This document shows, in pieces, positions 37,201-49,992 of a stretch of DNA of 64,000 nucleotides. The notes under the pieces are model-generated. The model saw only the letters and a list, made by a program, of their open reading frames with translations. It made no database searches and was not told the origin of the DNA. Source of the DNA: Brugia malayi (Eukaryota > Nematoda > Chromadorea > Rhabditida > Onchocercidae). The DNA lies in NCBI RefSeq assembly GCF_000002995.4, contig NW_025062476.1, forward strand, positions 2,475,001 through 2,539,000, written 5' to 3'. The position numbers and the translations under genes are program-made. Within the stretch, counting starts at the first letter, position 1. Each line of letters starts with the position of its first letter.

Positions 37201-38011
37201 GACGAGATCCGGTCCTGTAAAGAGATCTATCAGTTCATATGCCCAAGATAATGCTTGAGAAGTACCCAGGTATCATTTATTTGCATACTCTGCCGTATAT
37301 AACAGAGATTAGAGCATGTTTTCTTCTGAAAAGAATTAACCTTGCAATAATAGCATTAATATCAAGAAGACTGGCACCAGCAAATGCAAATATGAGCACA
37401 TTGTGATTGTTCAGGCGAGCACCTGCATTGAAATTTTTCGAAAAAGATGATTCATCGTCATTGAAACGATAAATATTAAGAGTATCAAATCCAGGCACAA
37501 CAAGGCAGGCATCTTCAATTGCATTAACTCTGTATCTGGATCGTTCAATCACTGAACGTATCTCGAGATACTCGCTTGAAGGTGACGGCGTTATATCTTT
37601 GCCATTCTGAAACATTATAGAACTTCAGACAAAACAGTTTATTCCAAATCGCTTTGCGGATTATCTCCGTGATACATCGTATTCCATTTCACTAGAATTC
37701 TATCATCCAGTAATCTTTACGATTTCCTATTCTCTTCCAACATTTATCAAAAAATAATTCACCTCATCGATGACCCGTATGAATGGTTCAACAAAGACAG
37801 TTAGCTGACCGTCATGAAGTGAACATGACAATAAATTGAGACATGTATCTGTTGTACAGTTTTTGCCACTTTCTAATTTTGTTATATCATCTGAAGAAAT
37901 CTGGTATTCCAAAATCTGTTGGTATCGTCTCTTATTGTTAAAACTCCACAATGCAATTCCAAGAAATAATGTAGCCAACAGCACAACAATTCTGCTGCAG
38001 CTGCATCGCAT
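34215..38011 (-). CDS. EXT2: Exostosin-2-like heparan sulfate polymerase subunit
   Basis: Ten minus-strand exons with consistent phase: 38011-37763, 37606-37341, 37214-36938, 36675-36536, 36335-36110, 35979-35802, 35527-35361, 35171-35028, 34830-34671 and 34405-34215 (TGA); 665 residues, against about 718 in human EXT2. There is an N-terminal signal anchor (IVVLLATLFLGIALWSF) for type II Golgi/ER insertion, followed by a GT47 exostosin domain (RYRVNAIEDACLVVPGFD, VGSIPVIISDFIVLPFNEVI) and a C-terminal GT64 domain (GFTGVILTYNKLNSLFVII, VVWNHAGEPPPS, MLSNRFIMFSEITTDAIFSL then DED, ENPDRLVGF, NCEDIAMNFLISSVTGKSPL, YDPVLYK). EXT1/EXT2 complexes alternately add GlcA and GlcNAc to heparan sulfate. 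The PPP after the VVWN strand and the DPVLYK end favour EXT2 over EXTL3. The DxD-type metal motif is present as DED rather than DDD. Confidence 0.93.
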
Positions 38012-38093
38012 TCCTCATAAATATTCAAAACAAGGAAGATCGAACGCATACCCCCTTCGCCGAACCATTACCAAACCTAAAAAGCGGTCAGCT

Positions 38094-38366
38094 ATGAAAA
38101 CCACCAAAACTCAAATGCAAAGGTTTGTAGTTACGCATGCAGCAGTTAAACCAATCCGTTTAATCTATCCATTAGGTATTATAATCGCGATTGTCCTAAT
38201 CTACAGCATTTTTCACTATAGTTTGAAAATTTTCGAAATAATATTTGATAATTGTGATCCAACAAAATGTATCAAATCTCTGAGTACTGAGCAATTTATT
38301 AATACCACGCGTAAAGAAAAAAGAAAAAAAAATCAAGACCAGAGAATAAAAAACCACGAAACATAA
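38094..38366 (+). CDS. Possible small single-pass membrane protein
   Basis: A 90-codon single-exon frame starts at ATG 38094 and stops at TAA 38366. The frame is also open upstream, but there it overlaps EXT2 exon 1 on the other strand, so this internal ATG is the sensible start. The product has a short basic N-terminus, one strong hydrophobic segment (IYPLGIIIAIVLIYSIFHYS), two Cys (DNCDPTKC) and a very basic Lys/Arg tail. It starts 83 bp from the EXT2 start codon on the opposite strand and so could share a bidirectional promoter. No family is recognised; chance is possible. Confidence 0.35.
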   Translation: MKTTKTQMQRFVVTHAAVKPIRLIYPLGIIIAIVLIYSIFHYSLKIFEIIFDNCDPTKCIKSLSTEQFINTTRKEKRKKNQDQRIKNHET

Positions 38367-38978
38367 ACTATCAGTTATATATATTCAAAGAAACACTATA
38401 TAAATTAAGTTATGAATGTAACAAACATTGAGGTTAAGTTGACAGCAAGAAAAGTGAATTTCCTGAACTATTGAAGAACTGAACTTTGGCAGAACTAACA
38501 TTCTATTAAAAATCTAAAGGAATTTTAAAGCACCTAGTAGAACCATTTCGAAATAGTAACATCATCCTAACACTTAATACTGAACACATAGTAAATAATA
38601 AAATATAAGACCAATACATAACGTATACGGACATTCTGTAAAGAACAAAAGTCGATTTACAGAAATACAAAATTTCATTTAAAAAATTATATTCATAAGT
38701 ATTCTTGTTTTAGATTTGCAAAACTAAATAAGATTTAAAAACAAGATAAATAAAAAGTCTAAAAGTTAATAAGATAATTCAAAAGTAAATAAGATTTTAT
38801 AATTTAAAAAAGTTCCATTTTCAGGATTATTTCATATACCGATATTCCATCCCTTCGCACCGTACACGAAAAAATTTTTGTAATGAAACGTGAAATGAAT
38901 AAAACTACATTAACATAATTTGGCTAGCGATAAAAAAAATAAAAATAGCAGAGCCAAATAATAAACATATAGAATATG

Positions 38979-40386
38979 TTATAAATGTGGCACTTCTTTC
39001 AAAACTTTTTCTCGGAAATCACTGGCACATTTCGTCATATCCACCGCAAACGATGTACAATTTAGTAATTTGTTTTTATTTTTCATAATGCATTCCATTA
39101 AATCCTGAAGAGTTGAAATGAACGATTTCAGTTCTATCATCTACCATTTAATGCCCACGAACAATAAAAACATTAAGAAAAGATCAGTAACTAAAAGTCA
39201 GTTCGTCATTAACTTTTGATAAATTCTAAACGAACTTTTTGATATGATTTTTTATCAAAACGTACGTGGGAAGAAAGTATCAAAACAAATGTTTGGGAAA
39301 AGGAAATGAAATATTCGCTAGCCATTACTACTTAATATTAAATAATAACTTACATTTTCAAACGTTTTACAAACATTTTCCGGCTGGTAAGAGAAGTACT
39401 GTTTTTCAATCCGTTTCACTGTCTCATCAAATGCATCCTTTCGTGCTTGCAAATCAGTTACTGAGATTTTTCCTAAAAAATCAGTAGATTTCAAATCTTC
39501 AGACACACCACAGGTTTCATTTTTTTACTAATAACATTCCTATTCATATATAAGGAACAAGTAATTTATCATTAATCACTCCCATCACATAGCACTGAAA
39601 TACAGTTTACAATAATTAAAAAATACCATTAATCACAATTTGAAATATCTTAGGTTTAATTTGCAAGCAGTTTCCATCCGAACAAAGCTTAATCAAATGA
39701 CGTTTGCCTAAAAATAGAAAAATAAATAAATACAAACTAACCGGCTGCAGCTTTTTGCAATGAAAGCTTTGATTCTGAAAGATTTTTTATTTGTTCTCGC
39801 AGTTTGAGATTATCTTGGTGTTCCTCGGCCAACTGCCTCCTAAATTATTGCAATACAACATTTAAGTGCCTAAAAAAATATGTAAATCAGAACTTTATAA
39901 ACTTTCCAAACAAAATTTGAAAGTAAACAGTACCTCAAGTCATTGACAATCCCACTTTCCGGATTTCCCAAATTTAGGATCTGATCAACAACATCATGTG
40001 ATACCGCAACTGTCCTATATTCTTCCGGTATTTCACTTCGCTCGATTCTTATCACCTGAAAATGAGAGCTTTCACAAACAATTAAGGCGAAATAATCAAA
40101 TAACTCTTATCGCAGCTTAAATTAATTTATTATAGGTTAATTTAATAACAAGAGTTTTAATTCTGCAAAATATGAAATAGCAACAATGTATAGACACAAA
40201 TTCTTAAAATTATTGGAGGTGAAAATATTCCTATTCTATCAAATCAATAATAGACGTTCATACAACGAGTAAACAACCATTTTAGGATTAGAAAATAATT
40301 TTCAAGAAGTAAAAGAAAAAAACAAACGGTACCTTCGGAAGATCATCGGAACGGTTGCTTTCTTCATAGCTCTGAGATGATCCCAT
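38979..40386 (-). CDS. chch-3: MICOS subunit MIC19 (CHCHD3)
   Basis: Minus-strand exons 40386-40333, 40055-39934, 39839-39742, 39472-39354 and 39104-38979 (TAA) give 172 residues, the family length. The protein starts MGSSQS, with Gly2 available for N-myristoylation as in vertebrate MIC19. A DUF737-type N-terminal segment (IPEEYRTVAVSHDVVDQIL), a charged coiled coil (RQLAEEHQDNLKLREQIKNL) and a C-terminal CHCH domain with twin CX9C motifs (CKTFENDLMEC and CTSFAVDMTKC) follow in order. MIC19 sits in the intermembrane space, oxidised through the Mia40 pathway, and holds MIC60 at crista junctions. A possible trans-splice acceptor (TTGCAG) lies 19 nt upstream of the ATG. An optional 81-nt exon may lie between exons 3 and 4. 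Confidence 0.9.
39627..39707 (-). other. Candidate in-frame cassette exon of MIC19
   Basis: Between MIC19 exons 3 and 4 a segment is bounded by TTTTTAG and GTATTT. It is 81 nt long, enters and leaves in phase 1 like its neighbours, and is open across 27 codons (KRHLIKLCSDGNC near its start). Its Cys/Ile-rich content does not resemble the coiled coil on either side. It may be alternatively spliced or a chance pseudo-exon. Confidence 0.35.
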
Positions 40387-41315
40387 AGGATAATAGAAAG
40401 TTATACTGCAACATTAACATATTACATATATATGATCAGATAAAGAATGAACTGGAACAAATTCTACGAAATCATCAGAATCAACGAATCCCATTCCCGA
40501 TTTTACTAAATTTACCCAAGGCTACCCTCTTCAGATAATGCAGTCCCCCATTAAACACGCTGTGAAATTTCAAGTTTCAAATTTAATTTAAATGTTAGCG
40601 ATTAAGGATTTGATGATACTTGCTGTGGTATTTATGTAATATTGTTTAAATGGTTATTTATTATAATAAGATTTTCATCTCTAAGTTACTAGAAGATATG
40701 ATATGATGCATGAATGAGAGCGTTGTTCCAGCGTTTGTCACCTAGCGACCGGATCCTCTAGGCGGATTGTCTCGTTGAAAATATTCTCGATTTCTCCTGC
40801 ATTTCTTCTTCACTCTATTCATTTTGCACTAAGTGATATTATACTGCTATGTAAATTTCATGCTTCAAATCTATCTGAGACCATTACACGCTATATCTTA
40901 TTTTAATTAAAAAGTTGAGAAAAAATTTTCAGTTTCCTATCGTTCATTCTTGGCTAAGCTATTATAATCTTAAGCTAAGCTATAACATTAATGGACTATG
41001 CTTCTCAAATTTCTAGTCGATTCGATATGAAATAAGCATAGATTTGAGCTTTTGCCACTGCATGCCATATTCATTCTTGAAACATCTATCAAATATTAAA
41101 TTACGGGGATAGCTATTCCTTCCTAAATAGATTTCTATTGGAGTAGGATTAAAAAAAAATCGCATTCTTTCTCTACACTTTATGTCATATTCTGATCTTG
41201 TAGATCAATCAATAAAAACTTTACCCTGAAAGTTTCATTTATTTTAAATGTTCAAAAATTGTTAGCAAATCTTTTTTTTTTTTTTTGATTTTAAAACAAT
41301 TTGTTTAATTTCCAG

Positions 41316-41381
41316 GATGAATCTTTCAATACAGACCGTGTGTTGAAGAATATTCTTTATGCTGTTGTATCATATAGTATT
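41316..41381 (+). other. 5' leader exon portion of PDE6D gene, with short upstream ORF
   Basis: TTTCCAG at 41315 looks like a leader or trans-splice acceptor. The 66 bases before the PDE6D start codon are open in the main frame but contain no in-frame ATG. They contain an out-of-frame ATG at 41317 that reads nine codons to TGA at 41346. This would be a minimal upstream ORF if the transcript begins at the acceptor. Confidence 0.45.
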
Positions 41382-42762
<1,381 letters not shown>

Positions 42763-42894
42763 TGAAGAAAATGAAAAATGAGCGCATTTTACCTTCTCTT
42801 AAACTATTCCAGACTTTTTATGAGAATTATTGCGATATATTTTGTATTATATGAAAAATATGGCCAATAATCTTGAAGCATATCACTATTATGT

Positions 42895-42900
42895 AATAAA
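42895..42900 (+). terminator. Polyadenylation signal AATAAA of PDE6D
   Basis: A canonical hexamer lies 133 bp after the stop codon on the coding strand. Confidence 0.4.
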
Positions 42901-44147
42901 AATGAATACTTCAGAAAATGAAGCTATACTATAAATATATGTGAAGCTATACTATACGACTCTCGAGAAACTACAGAATTTTCTCGATCTTTTAAATCAT
43001 TAATTCTAATGCTTGCAGTTATAACGAAATTTTGATGATTTTGTTCTTGAAATTCCAGTGAAATTTATTTCAAACCTGTTGATTTCTATGAGGAATCAAT
43101 AAAATTAGGGAGAAGAGGTTCCAAATTGTAACCGAAGTATTAAAAAAAGTTTGAAATGGTAAAAATGATCATATTTATAGTTGGCTAATTTCTTCATTCA
43201 TTCCCGTCTGTGAAACGATTTCTCAGTGCTCTCGATAGCATCACGGTACTGTCAAATGCTTTAATCTAAGGTTGATTGTTGTCTATAACTTATACATCTA
43301 GTTGCAATTTAATAAATATCTATTAGGGTTAAGTGAACTGTTATAAGAATAAAATACTTCTTAATCCAACCTTTTTACTCCTTGGAGGAAAGAGTTAAAC
43401 CATTTTCACATGTTTTCTAACAGATTAAAACTATTTTAAGTATTCCTGCTTCACTGTTGTTCGAATTGTTTACCTGCTGAAAAAGTTCTCAAAGAATGCA
43501 AATTTGTAAAGAATGAATTCAGGTGAAATGTCAACTTTCTTCATTCAGTTTCAACATATGTTCTAGAAAAGTACGAAAAAAAAAAAGTGTTCAACAGATA
43601 TCAGTATATAGTTACTATGTTTTAGTGTAGAATTCCGTCTATGAAAATTCAGGGAAAGTAAATATTTTCATATTTATCGGATCATTTGACAAGAATGATT
43701 AAAATTTCTATTATTTATGATTGGATACTTTGGAAATAAGTTATAAGTTACTTGAATAAATTATTTTTAATTTTTTTTCCGATTTCGATAAATCGATTAT
43801 GGATAAGTTTGTTTGCAATATTCGATTACAAAGAAAAGAAAAGCAAGCATGCTGTAGTGATTTTAAAATTAGCTGCTATTTATCAATTCCATTGGTTTAA
43901 TGGAAATTTATGGAAATGCTATCTTTAACCATCCGGCTTTTTGATCAATTAAAATAATGCAAACCTAAATGAGATTCAAATTCTTTTGTCAAATATGTTT
44001 TTTTAAAATAGATTTTCAAATTTTCATGCTGAATTGCTTATGAATTTGTAATTATTCTTTCATCTTCGTTCATTTTCAACATAAACCAGTAAATATATCA
44101 TTGTTTCAAAATGGTTACAATTCATGCATTTACAGTACTTCAGTGCT

Positions 44148-44199
44148 CACTTCTGATTTTAAACATTTTAAACATTTCCACTTCTGATTTTAAACATTT
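44148..44199. repeat. 21-bp direct repeat
   Basis: CACTTCTGATTTTAAACATT occurs at 44148 and again at 44179, separated by a partial copy of its own end. Confidence 0.85.
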
Positions 44200-44749
44200 C
44201 CAATATTCTTCAATACAATTAACATCTGACAAGATTCCCTTTATTTTCATCGATTACTAAATTTACTACTAAATTACTTTATTTGAACTATAGCAATCCT
44301 TTAAGGTTTGATAATATACAATAGTTGTCATTAATTAACCATTCATAATCTTCGGAACTTTCTTATCACTTAAGCTCATTTTAAGTTGATAATTTTGAAC
44401 TTAATGTCAACATTGCTATCAATTTCGAACAGATAACATCAGATAATTTTGTAATAATATTACATTCAATGGTATTTAATGAGGAATATGGTAATTTAAT
44501 ATGTTACCTTATCACTTGTCACTTATCACTGGTCTAAACATAACTATTGCTATATAATATGAATATGAAATTTATTCAACTTCAGCACAATCCAATTTCT
44601 CCATTATTAATTGCAACTGTTAATTTGATGGATATTTTCTATTTCTTAAAAAGTATTTGGAAATTTTCCATATTTTTTCTAAAATGTAAAGCTGAGATAT
44701 GTAAAATACACATGAAATTTCCATAAATGTAGTAAAAAGGAAATGAAGA

Positions 44750-44835
44750 AATATATTATATATGAAATATATATATATTATATGAAAGATTAATATATTA
44801 TATGAGAGATAATATATTATATGAAAGATTAATTA
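44750..44835. repeat. ATATTATATGAAAGAT tandem-like repeat
   Basis: Three imperfect units of the form ATATTATATGARAGAT follow one another, preceded by an AT dinucleotide run. Confidence 0.8.
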
Positions 44836-45364
44836 ATTATAAGATTTCTAAGTGACATTAGTACTTTCTCTTATAAGGCATTTTAAAATTGTATACTTTA
44901 TAAACTAGTTAATTTGTAGAAATAAATACGAAATGTAAGCAAAAATAATATATGAATAAAATTCAAACGAAAAATAATTAAAAATCGATAAGTTGTGTTG
45001 TGATGAATTTGTCAACAGTTGATGAAATTTTTAACAAATTTGCTTGTAACAATTTACAGAGTGCATCTCTCTCAGATTATTTATTTCAGAATTTATTCCT
45101 TAAAATTTGTTAAAGACATGCTGAATACTAGTGATTGAATACAAGCATAAATAATATATGAATAAAATTCGATATGAAATTCTGGTAAAAATTTTCATGA
45201 GAAATTCATGAAAAAAAAAAAAGAGAAAATATTTCAGTTGCAAATTTAATTCAGGAATCGTACGTTTTCACTAAAATTAGGAAAGAGAAAAAGTAAGACA
45301 AAATATGAGTGTAAGATTTAAAATATTGTTTTTCTTTTGTAAATAAGTTCTTATTTCTGAACTG

Positions 45365-45477
45365 ATCGATAATTGATAAACAATCGATTTTAGATTAGCA
45401 AATCTTCTTGTCGATAATTGATAAACACTAATCGATAATTGATAAACAATCGATTTTAGATCAGCAAATCTTCTTGT
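45365..45477. repeat. 47-bp direct repeat pair with partial third copy
   Basis: The copies at 45365-45411 and 45431-45477 differ by a single base (ATTAGC versus ATCAGC). The 19-bp spacer is itself a truncated copy of the unit start (CGATAATTGATAAACA). This indicates unequal duplication. Confidence 0.9.
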
Positions 45478-45892
45478 GTCATTATATGTGCACATAATGG
45501 TTATCATTAAAACAATGTATCAACAAATGAAATTATAATATATTTGCACATTAAATTCAAGATTCAAAATAATATTTAGATTAAAGTAGTGGTTAAATTT
45601 TTAAATCAAATGTAATAATATTTGTTTGCAAATTGCATCTGCAAATTGAAACTTTCAAAACAATTTGCAAAATTCTAAGAAAAAAAAAATCCCAGAAAAT
45701 AAATTTTAAAACGAAGCAAATAAAAATAAAAATAAAAATAAAAACTCGAGTAACATCATAAAATACTTTGTTAGATAACAAATGATACCATAATTGTCTT
45801 CCAGGTATCATTATACCTTTAAACGAGTATGAATCATATCAATCAGCTGATAAAACTGAAATGTAAAGTATAAAAAGAGGCTGTCTCATACA

Positions 45893-45934
45893 TCTCTCTC
45901 TCTCCCTCTCTCTCCCTCTCTCTCTCTCTCTCTC
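45893..45934. repeat. (CT)n microsatellite
   Basis: An interrupted CT dinucleotide tract, about 42 bp, followed by CAG. Confidence 0.95.
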
Positions 45935-47431
45935 AGTTTATTTCATTAACCTGTTTTTGATGTGATGAACATTAATTTCTTTTTCGATCTATTAAAATTA
46001 AATAAACGTTGCTTCCAAAATTGATCTTCTTACCTTCCTGTCCTTTTTATCATTCATTGACTATTGTAGCAATTTTTTTTTTTTTTTTGCGTTTTTCTTT
46101 TCTTTTTTTAGTAACAAAATTTTATTTGAATTTTAATAGGTAATAATTGAAATTAGAAACTTTAAATTGATTTAGAAATTTGGAAAATTTAAAAAAGAAA
46201 TGAGCTACGGTCGTTGTAGATTAAATTAGACACAAAGGATTGATTATGTAAACATGATACCCTTTTCAAAAATTTCAAAAATATTTTATTATTTAGTATT
46301 ATTATTATTAATTAATTATTACTGATTTTTGAAAAATAAAGAAATGAATTTATTTTTATTTTTAATTTACTTTTGTATAGGTTTCTTATACTGCGTTGAG
46401 TTTGTTTTTCAACTAAACATATTAAATACTATAAAATATTTCATATTCAATATGCATATATTTAAGTATTAATTCAATCTACGAGTACTTTTTTATCCTT
46501 CAGTTAATTCGAAATTGTTAATATATAATTTTGGCATGTCGCAGAATATTTTGTTTTAAAATTAGATGTAAAAGAATACGATCACATTGCTCATGGAATT
46601 AAAGCTAAATAAAAAGAAGGAGCAATTATGAATTTATCAATTTTGAAATTCGATTTTTGGGGTTCCACGGTTCGTTTCATATTTATTCATAATAATCTAT
46701 CGCTATCAGTTTAACTATTTCTAAGCAAATTTTGACTTAAAGTTTGCAATAAAAAATTACTGATAACATCCCAGATGAGCAAATATATGGAACAATCAAA
46801 TTTTATCAGTTATAAATATTTCAGGAAATCCTGTTTTACTTGTTTGACATAAAGTGAAACATTAGAATGTATTCATTAAGTTCAAGTTAGAAATTTACTT
46901 GAAAAACTGAACTTTTTAATGCTTTTGTGGAATTTCAATCCAAATTTCAAATAATATTGTTTATGAATTTGGATAATTTTAACATCAAAAATTTTAAATT
47001 GTAAAAGAATGGAACATTATTTGCTTAAGTATACCAATTTATTTATTTATTGCTTTTTGTAGTTCCATTTTGTTTTCTCATTTGTTCATTACAATAATCA
47101 AAAAATATATTGCTAAATCGAATCATATGATATCTTCTTCTAGTTTATAAAGTGTATAAGAAATTTTAAATTAATTGATTTTAGATAAATTTATTAGAAC
47201 AAATCAAGTCAACATTATTTGCTAATACAGAATTTATTTTTAAAAGTGGAAAGCTTGTCAAATATCTTTTATATAAAATTTATTTAATACCAAAAATTTA
47301 TTAAATCTGATTTGCGGTACTTATTTTCATAAGTTCTGTTTTATCACAATGTTTTAGAAAGAAAAAGTAGAAACCTTTAATAGTCAATTTAATAAAATTT
47401 CAATTTCAAAATTTTTTTTTTTTATTTTCAG

Positions 47432-48825
47432 GTTTTACGGGTAGTGGTACCTCAAATGCTCATAATTATATTACTTATTGCATATGTTTTGTTCGGTTCA
47501 GCAATGTTTGTCATTTTGGATGACAATTTAGCCAAGGAAAATTTCACAGATATTATTCTATTTTCATTTACTACTATTGCTACGATAGGTTTCTTAACTT
47601 CGCTGTAGTACTTCATTGACAAATATCACATAAAAGTGTCACCTTATTTTGATGCCACGACATTTGGCAGTGATCATCTGAATCGTATTTTCTAAGATTC
47701 GACTTTAATCAGTTATAGGTTATGGCAATATTACACCATCAACGCCATGGGCGCAATTGTTCTGTATAGCATTTTCAATATTTGGCATTCCAATGACTTT
47801 GCTAACATTAGCGAATCTTGGAAAATATCTAACAAAAAGTTATTGGATGGCATTAGTTTGCCTTGGTAAGGTCAGTTATTTTTTTTTTTTTACTTTTTCT
47901 AGACTCACTATCAATTCAGTAACCATTAAATAAAATGTATTTGAAAAAAAAAAAAAAAAAAGGAACAAATTCAGGTAGAAAAGTTTTCTTTTCATTTTTT
48001 ATTTACAAATCACAATTACCATCACTTTGTGATATTCGAATCAAATTTGAATCATAAAGAAATGAGCTTAAAGATGAGTTGTAACTAAGTTTACAAATAA
48101 AAGCTCAACTGATATCTGCTAGTCATTCAACTTTCAACCTGATAATTGTTTAGGAAATGCGCTGGCGACCATGTGAGAATGCAAAGATGCCATTACCGAC
48201 AATTATCATTCTATTCCTGATAACATTTGCATTTGGTTCGATACTGTTCTATCAAAAAGGAAGAGGCTTTTCGATGGATGACGTATATTTCAGGTAAACC
48301 GGATTACACTGATATCATTCCTTCTATCTTTAGCAATTTATCCGAATACTGTATTAGGAATTTTTAAGTATTATCAGTTTTGCTACCGTTGGATTCGGTG
48401 ATAAATTTCCAACAGCAGATGATCCATTACGCTTAATTGCTATGGTTTGTTATTTGGTATGGGGAATGATTCTGATGACAACAACATTTTCTATCGTAAG
48501 TAGCTATTTGAGAACGGTATGTTATAACTTCTATATATCATTTCATTTCTTTTTTTTTTTTTTTTAAATTAAGAAAAAAAAAATTGAAAAATAATTAAAT
48601 TAGCCACTAAATATTTTATTTAATCACTATTCATCCACCACATTTTCTCCTTATTAAGCTTACATTTCAGTATCTTATTTGTTCACTATACGTCTTTATT
48701 CTTTTAAATTAATTATCATTATTTCCTTTGCAAATAGCAGTAACAGTGATTACAGTGATGGTTGAAATCTTCACATTACTTTATATAATAATAATTGATA
48801 ATTAATAATTAATACTAATAATGAC

Positions 48826-48922
<97 letters not shown>

Positions 48923-49992
48923 GTAAATAATAAAGAATAAATAAATAAATAAAAATAATAATAAACAATAAATAACAATAGTAATAATAAATCACTCTCT
49001 TTTGCTTTAAAATTTTTGGTATTAAAATAGATGATAGCATTAATAACCCGTAGATACACAAATGTGAAATAATCTCTACTAAAATTACTAAAAACTGGAG
49101 TTTCAAATTTAGATTCACTACTTGGGACGAAAGTTACGTGGAGCCCGTGATGTGCACGTTTGGTTTGGTGGTAAAAGTATGAAAGTATCGAAACTACTTG
49201 AAATTGTTGCAGCTGAATTAAATGTAAGCTTAAGAAATACTGAACGTTTTTAAGTAATCAAATATATGAGAATTCATATTAATTTAAGAATTAAGTGAAA
49301 AGTAATCTTAACTGTAGTATGTGATAACCTCAAATTAAGTTAATCAAAAATCGAAAAGGAATGAATTATTAATTAAATGAACAATGGATGGATGCATCTC
49401 GTTCCTTCTCCTACTCACTGGAGAACTTTATTAAAAACATGGATAGTCAAATTTTAAAGAATTAATTTTATTCAGTTGACATAGCTCCTATGACCAATTA
49501 CAGGCATCACCTCGACAGCTGAAGAGTGTACTGAGAGATCTCGATAGCTTGATATCAACAGCTGTTGAGGAAAATCAACTATTATCAAGGCGATCATCTT
49601 TTCTGCTTAAAGGTCGCTGTTCCGTGAAAAAGCGCATTGGTTATTCCTTACAGGTATTTCTTTATTTTAGTATATTCATATTTATTTCAACTGAAAAATT
49701 CTCCTATCGGGTAACTTTTTGTGAAATTTGCAGGGTATTAACGAACGAAAATCTCGTTATGATCGTCTGACAATTGGGTTAGTTCCTGCTTAAAGCTTCT
49801 CCCCTCATTCATAACTTTCCTCTATCAATGTAATAATTAATTATCAATATCATCAGGTCGCTTGAAACAGTACAAGAAGATGGCATATTACTCCATGAAA
49901 AATTCATCAAGGAACGACGAAAGATTGATAGGCATCACTCGATCGACTTAGGTGAACTAAGTAGGCGAACTATTGTAAAATTTGAAGTATGA
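47432..49992 (+). CDS. Two-pore-domain (K2P/TWK) potassium channel, 5' incomplete
   Basis: Exons 47432-47588, 47719-47870, 48154-48293, 48369-48495, 49113-49223, 49504-49653, 49734-49777 and 49857-49992 (TGA), all in phase, give 338 residues plus a missing N-terminus. TM1 is in PQMLIIILLIAYVLFGSAMF. The first pore is FTTIATIGYGNITP and the second is SIISFATVGFGDKFP. TM2, TM3 and TM4 are recognisable (FCIAFSIFGIPMTLLTLANL, TIIILFLITFAFGSILFY, AMVCYLVWGMILMTTTFSI), with VWFGG in the C-tail. K2P channels dimerise to give background potassium current at the plasma membrane of neurons and muscle. Only about 13 residues separate TM1 from the first pore, where most K2P channels have a cap of 50 or more. 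The cytoplasmic tail is basic and Ser-rich. The family match is certain; the subtype is not assigned. Confidence 0.92.
48826..48921. repeat. (AAT)n microsatellite in a K2P intron
   Basis: About 32 uninterrupted AAT units, inside the intron 48496-49112. Its antisense translation gives the artefactual poly-Leu and poly-Ile frames in this interval. Confidence 0.97.

Larger units (their letters stand above)
42763..47431. other. Long AT-rich gap with repeats; should hide the first K2P exon
   Basis: After the PDE6D 3' UTR nearly 4.7 kb has no supported gene. It contains several direct repeats and a CT microsatellite. The 5' exon or exons of the potassium channel that starts at 47432 (internal, phase 0) should lie in or before this stretch, but no short ATG exon ending at a phase-0 donor could be picked with confidence. 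Confidence 0.5.

Noticed and set aside
37836..38093. Upstream extension of the 176-codon plus frame
   Set aside because: Overlaps EXT2 exon 1 on the other strand, which is certain; only the part from the ATG at 38094 was kept as a candidate.
48771..49118. 115- and 85-codon minus frames of poly-Leu and poly-Ile
   Set aside because: Pure translation of the (AAT)n microsatellite inside a K2P intron.
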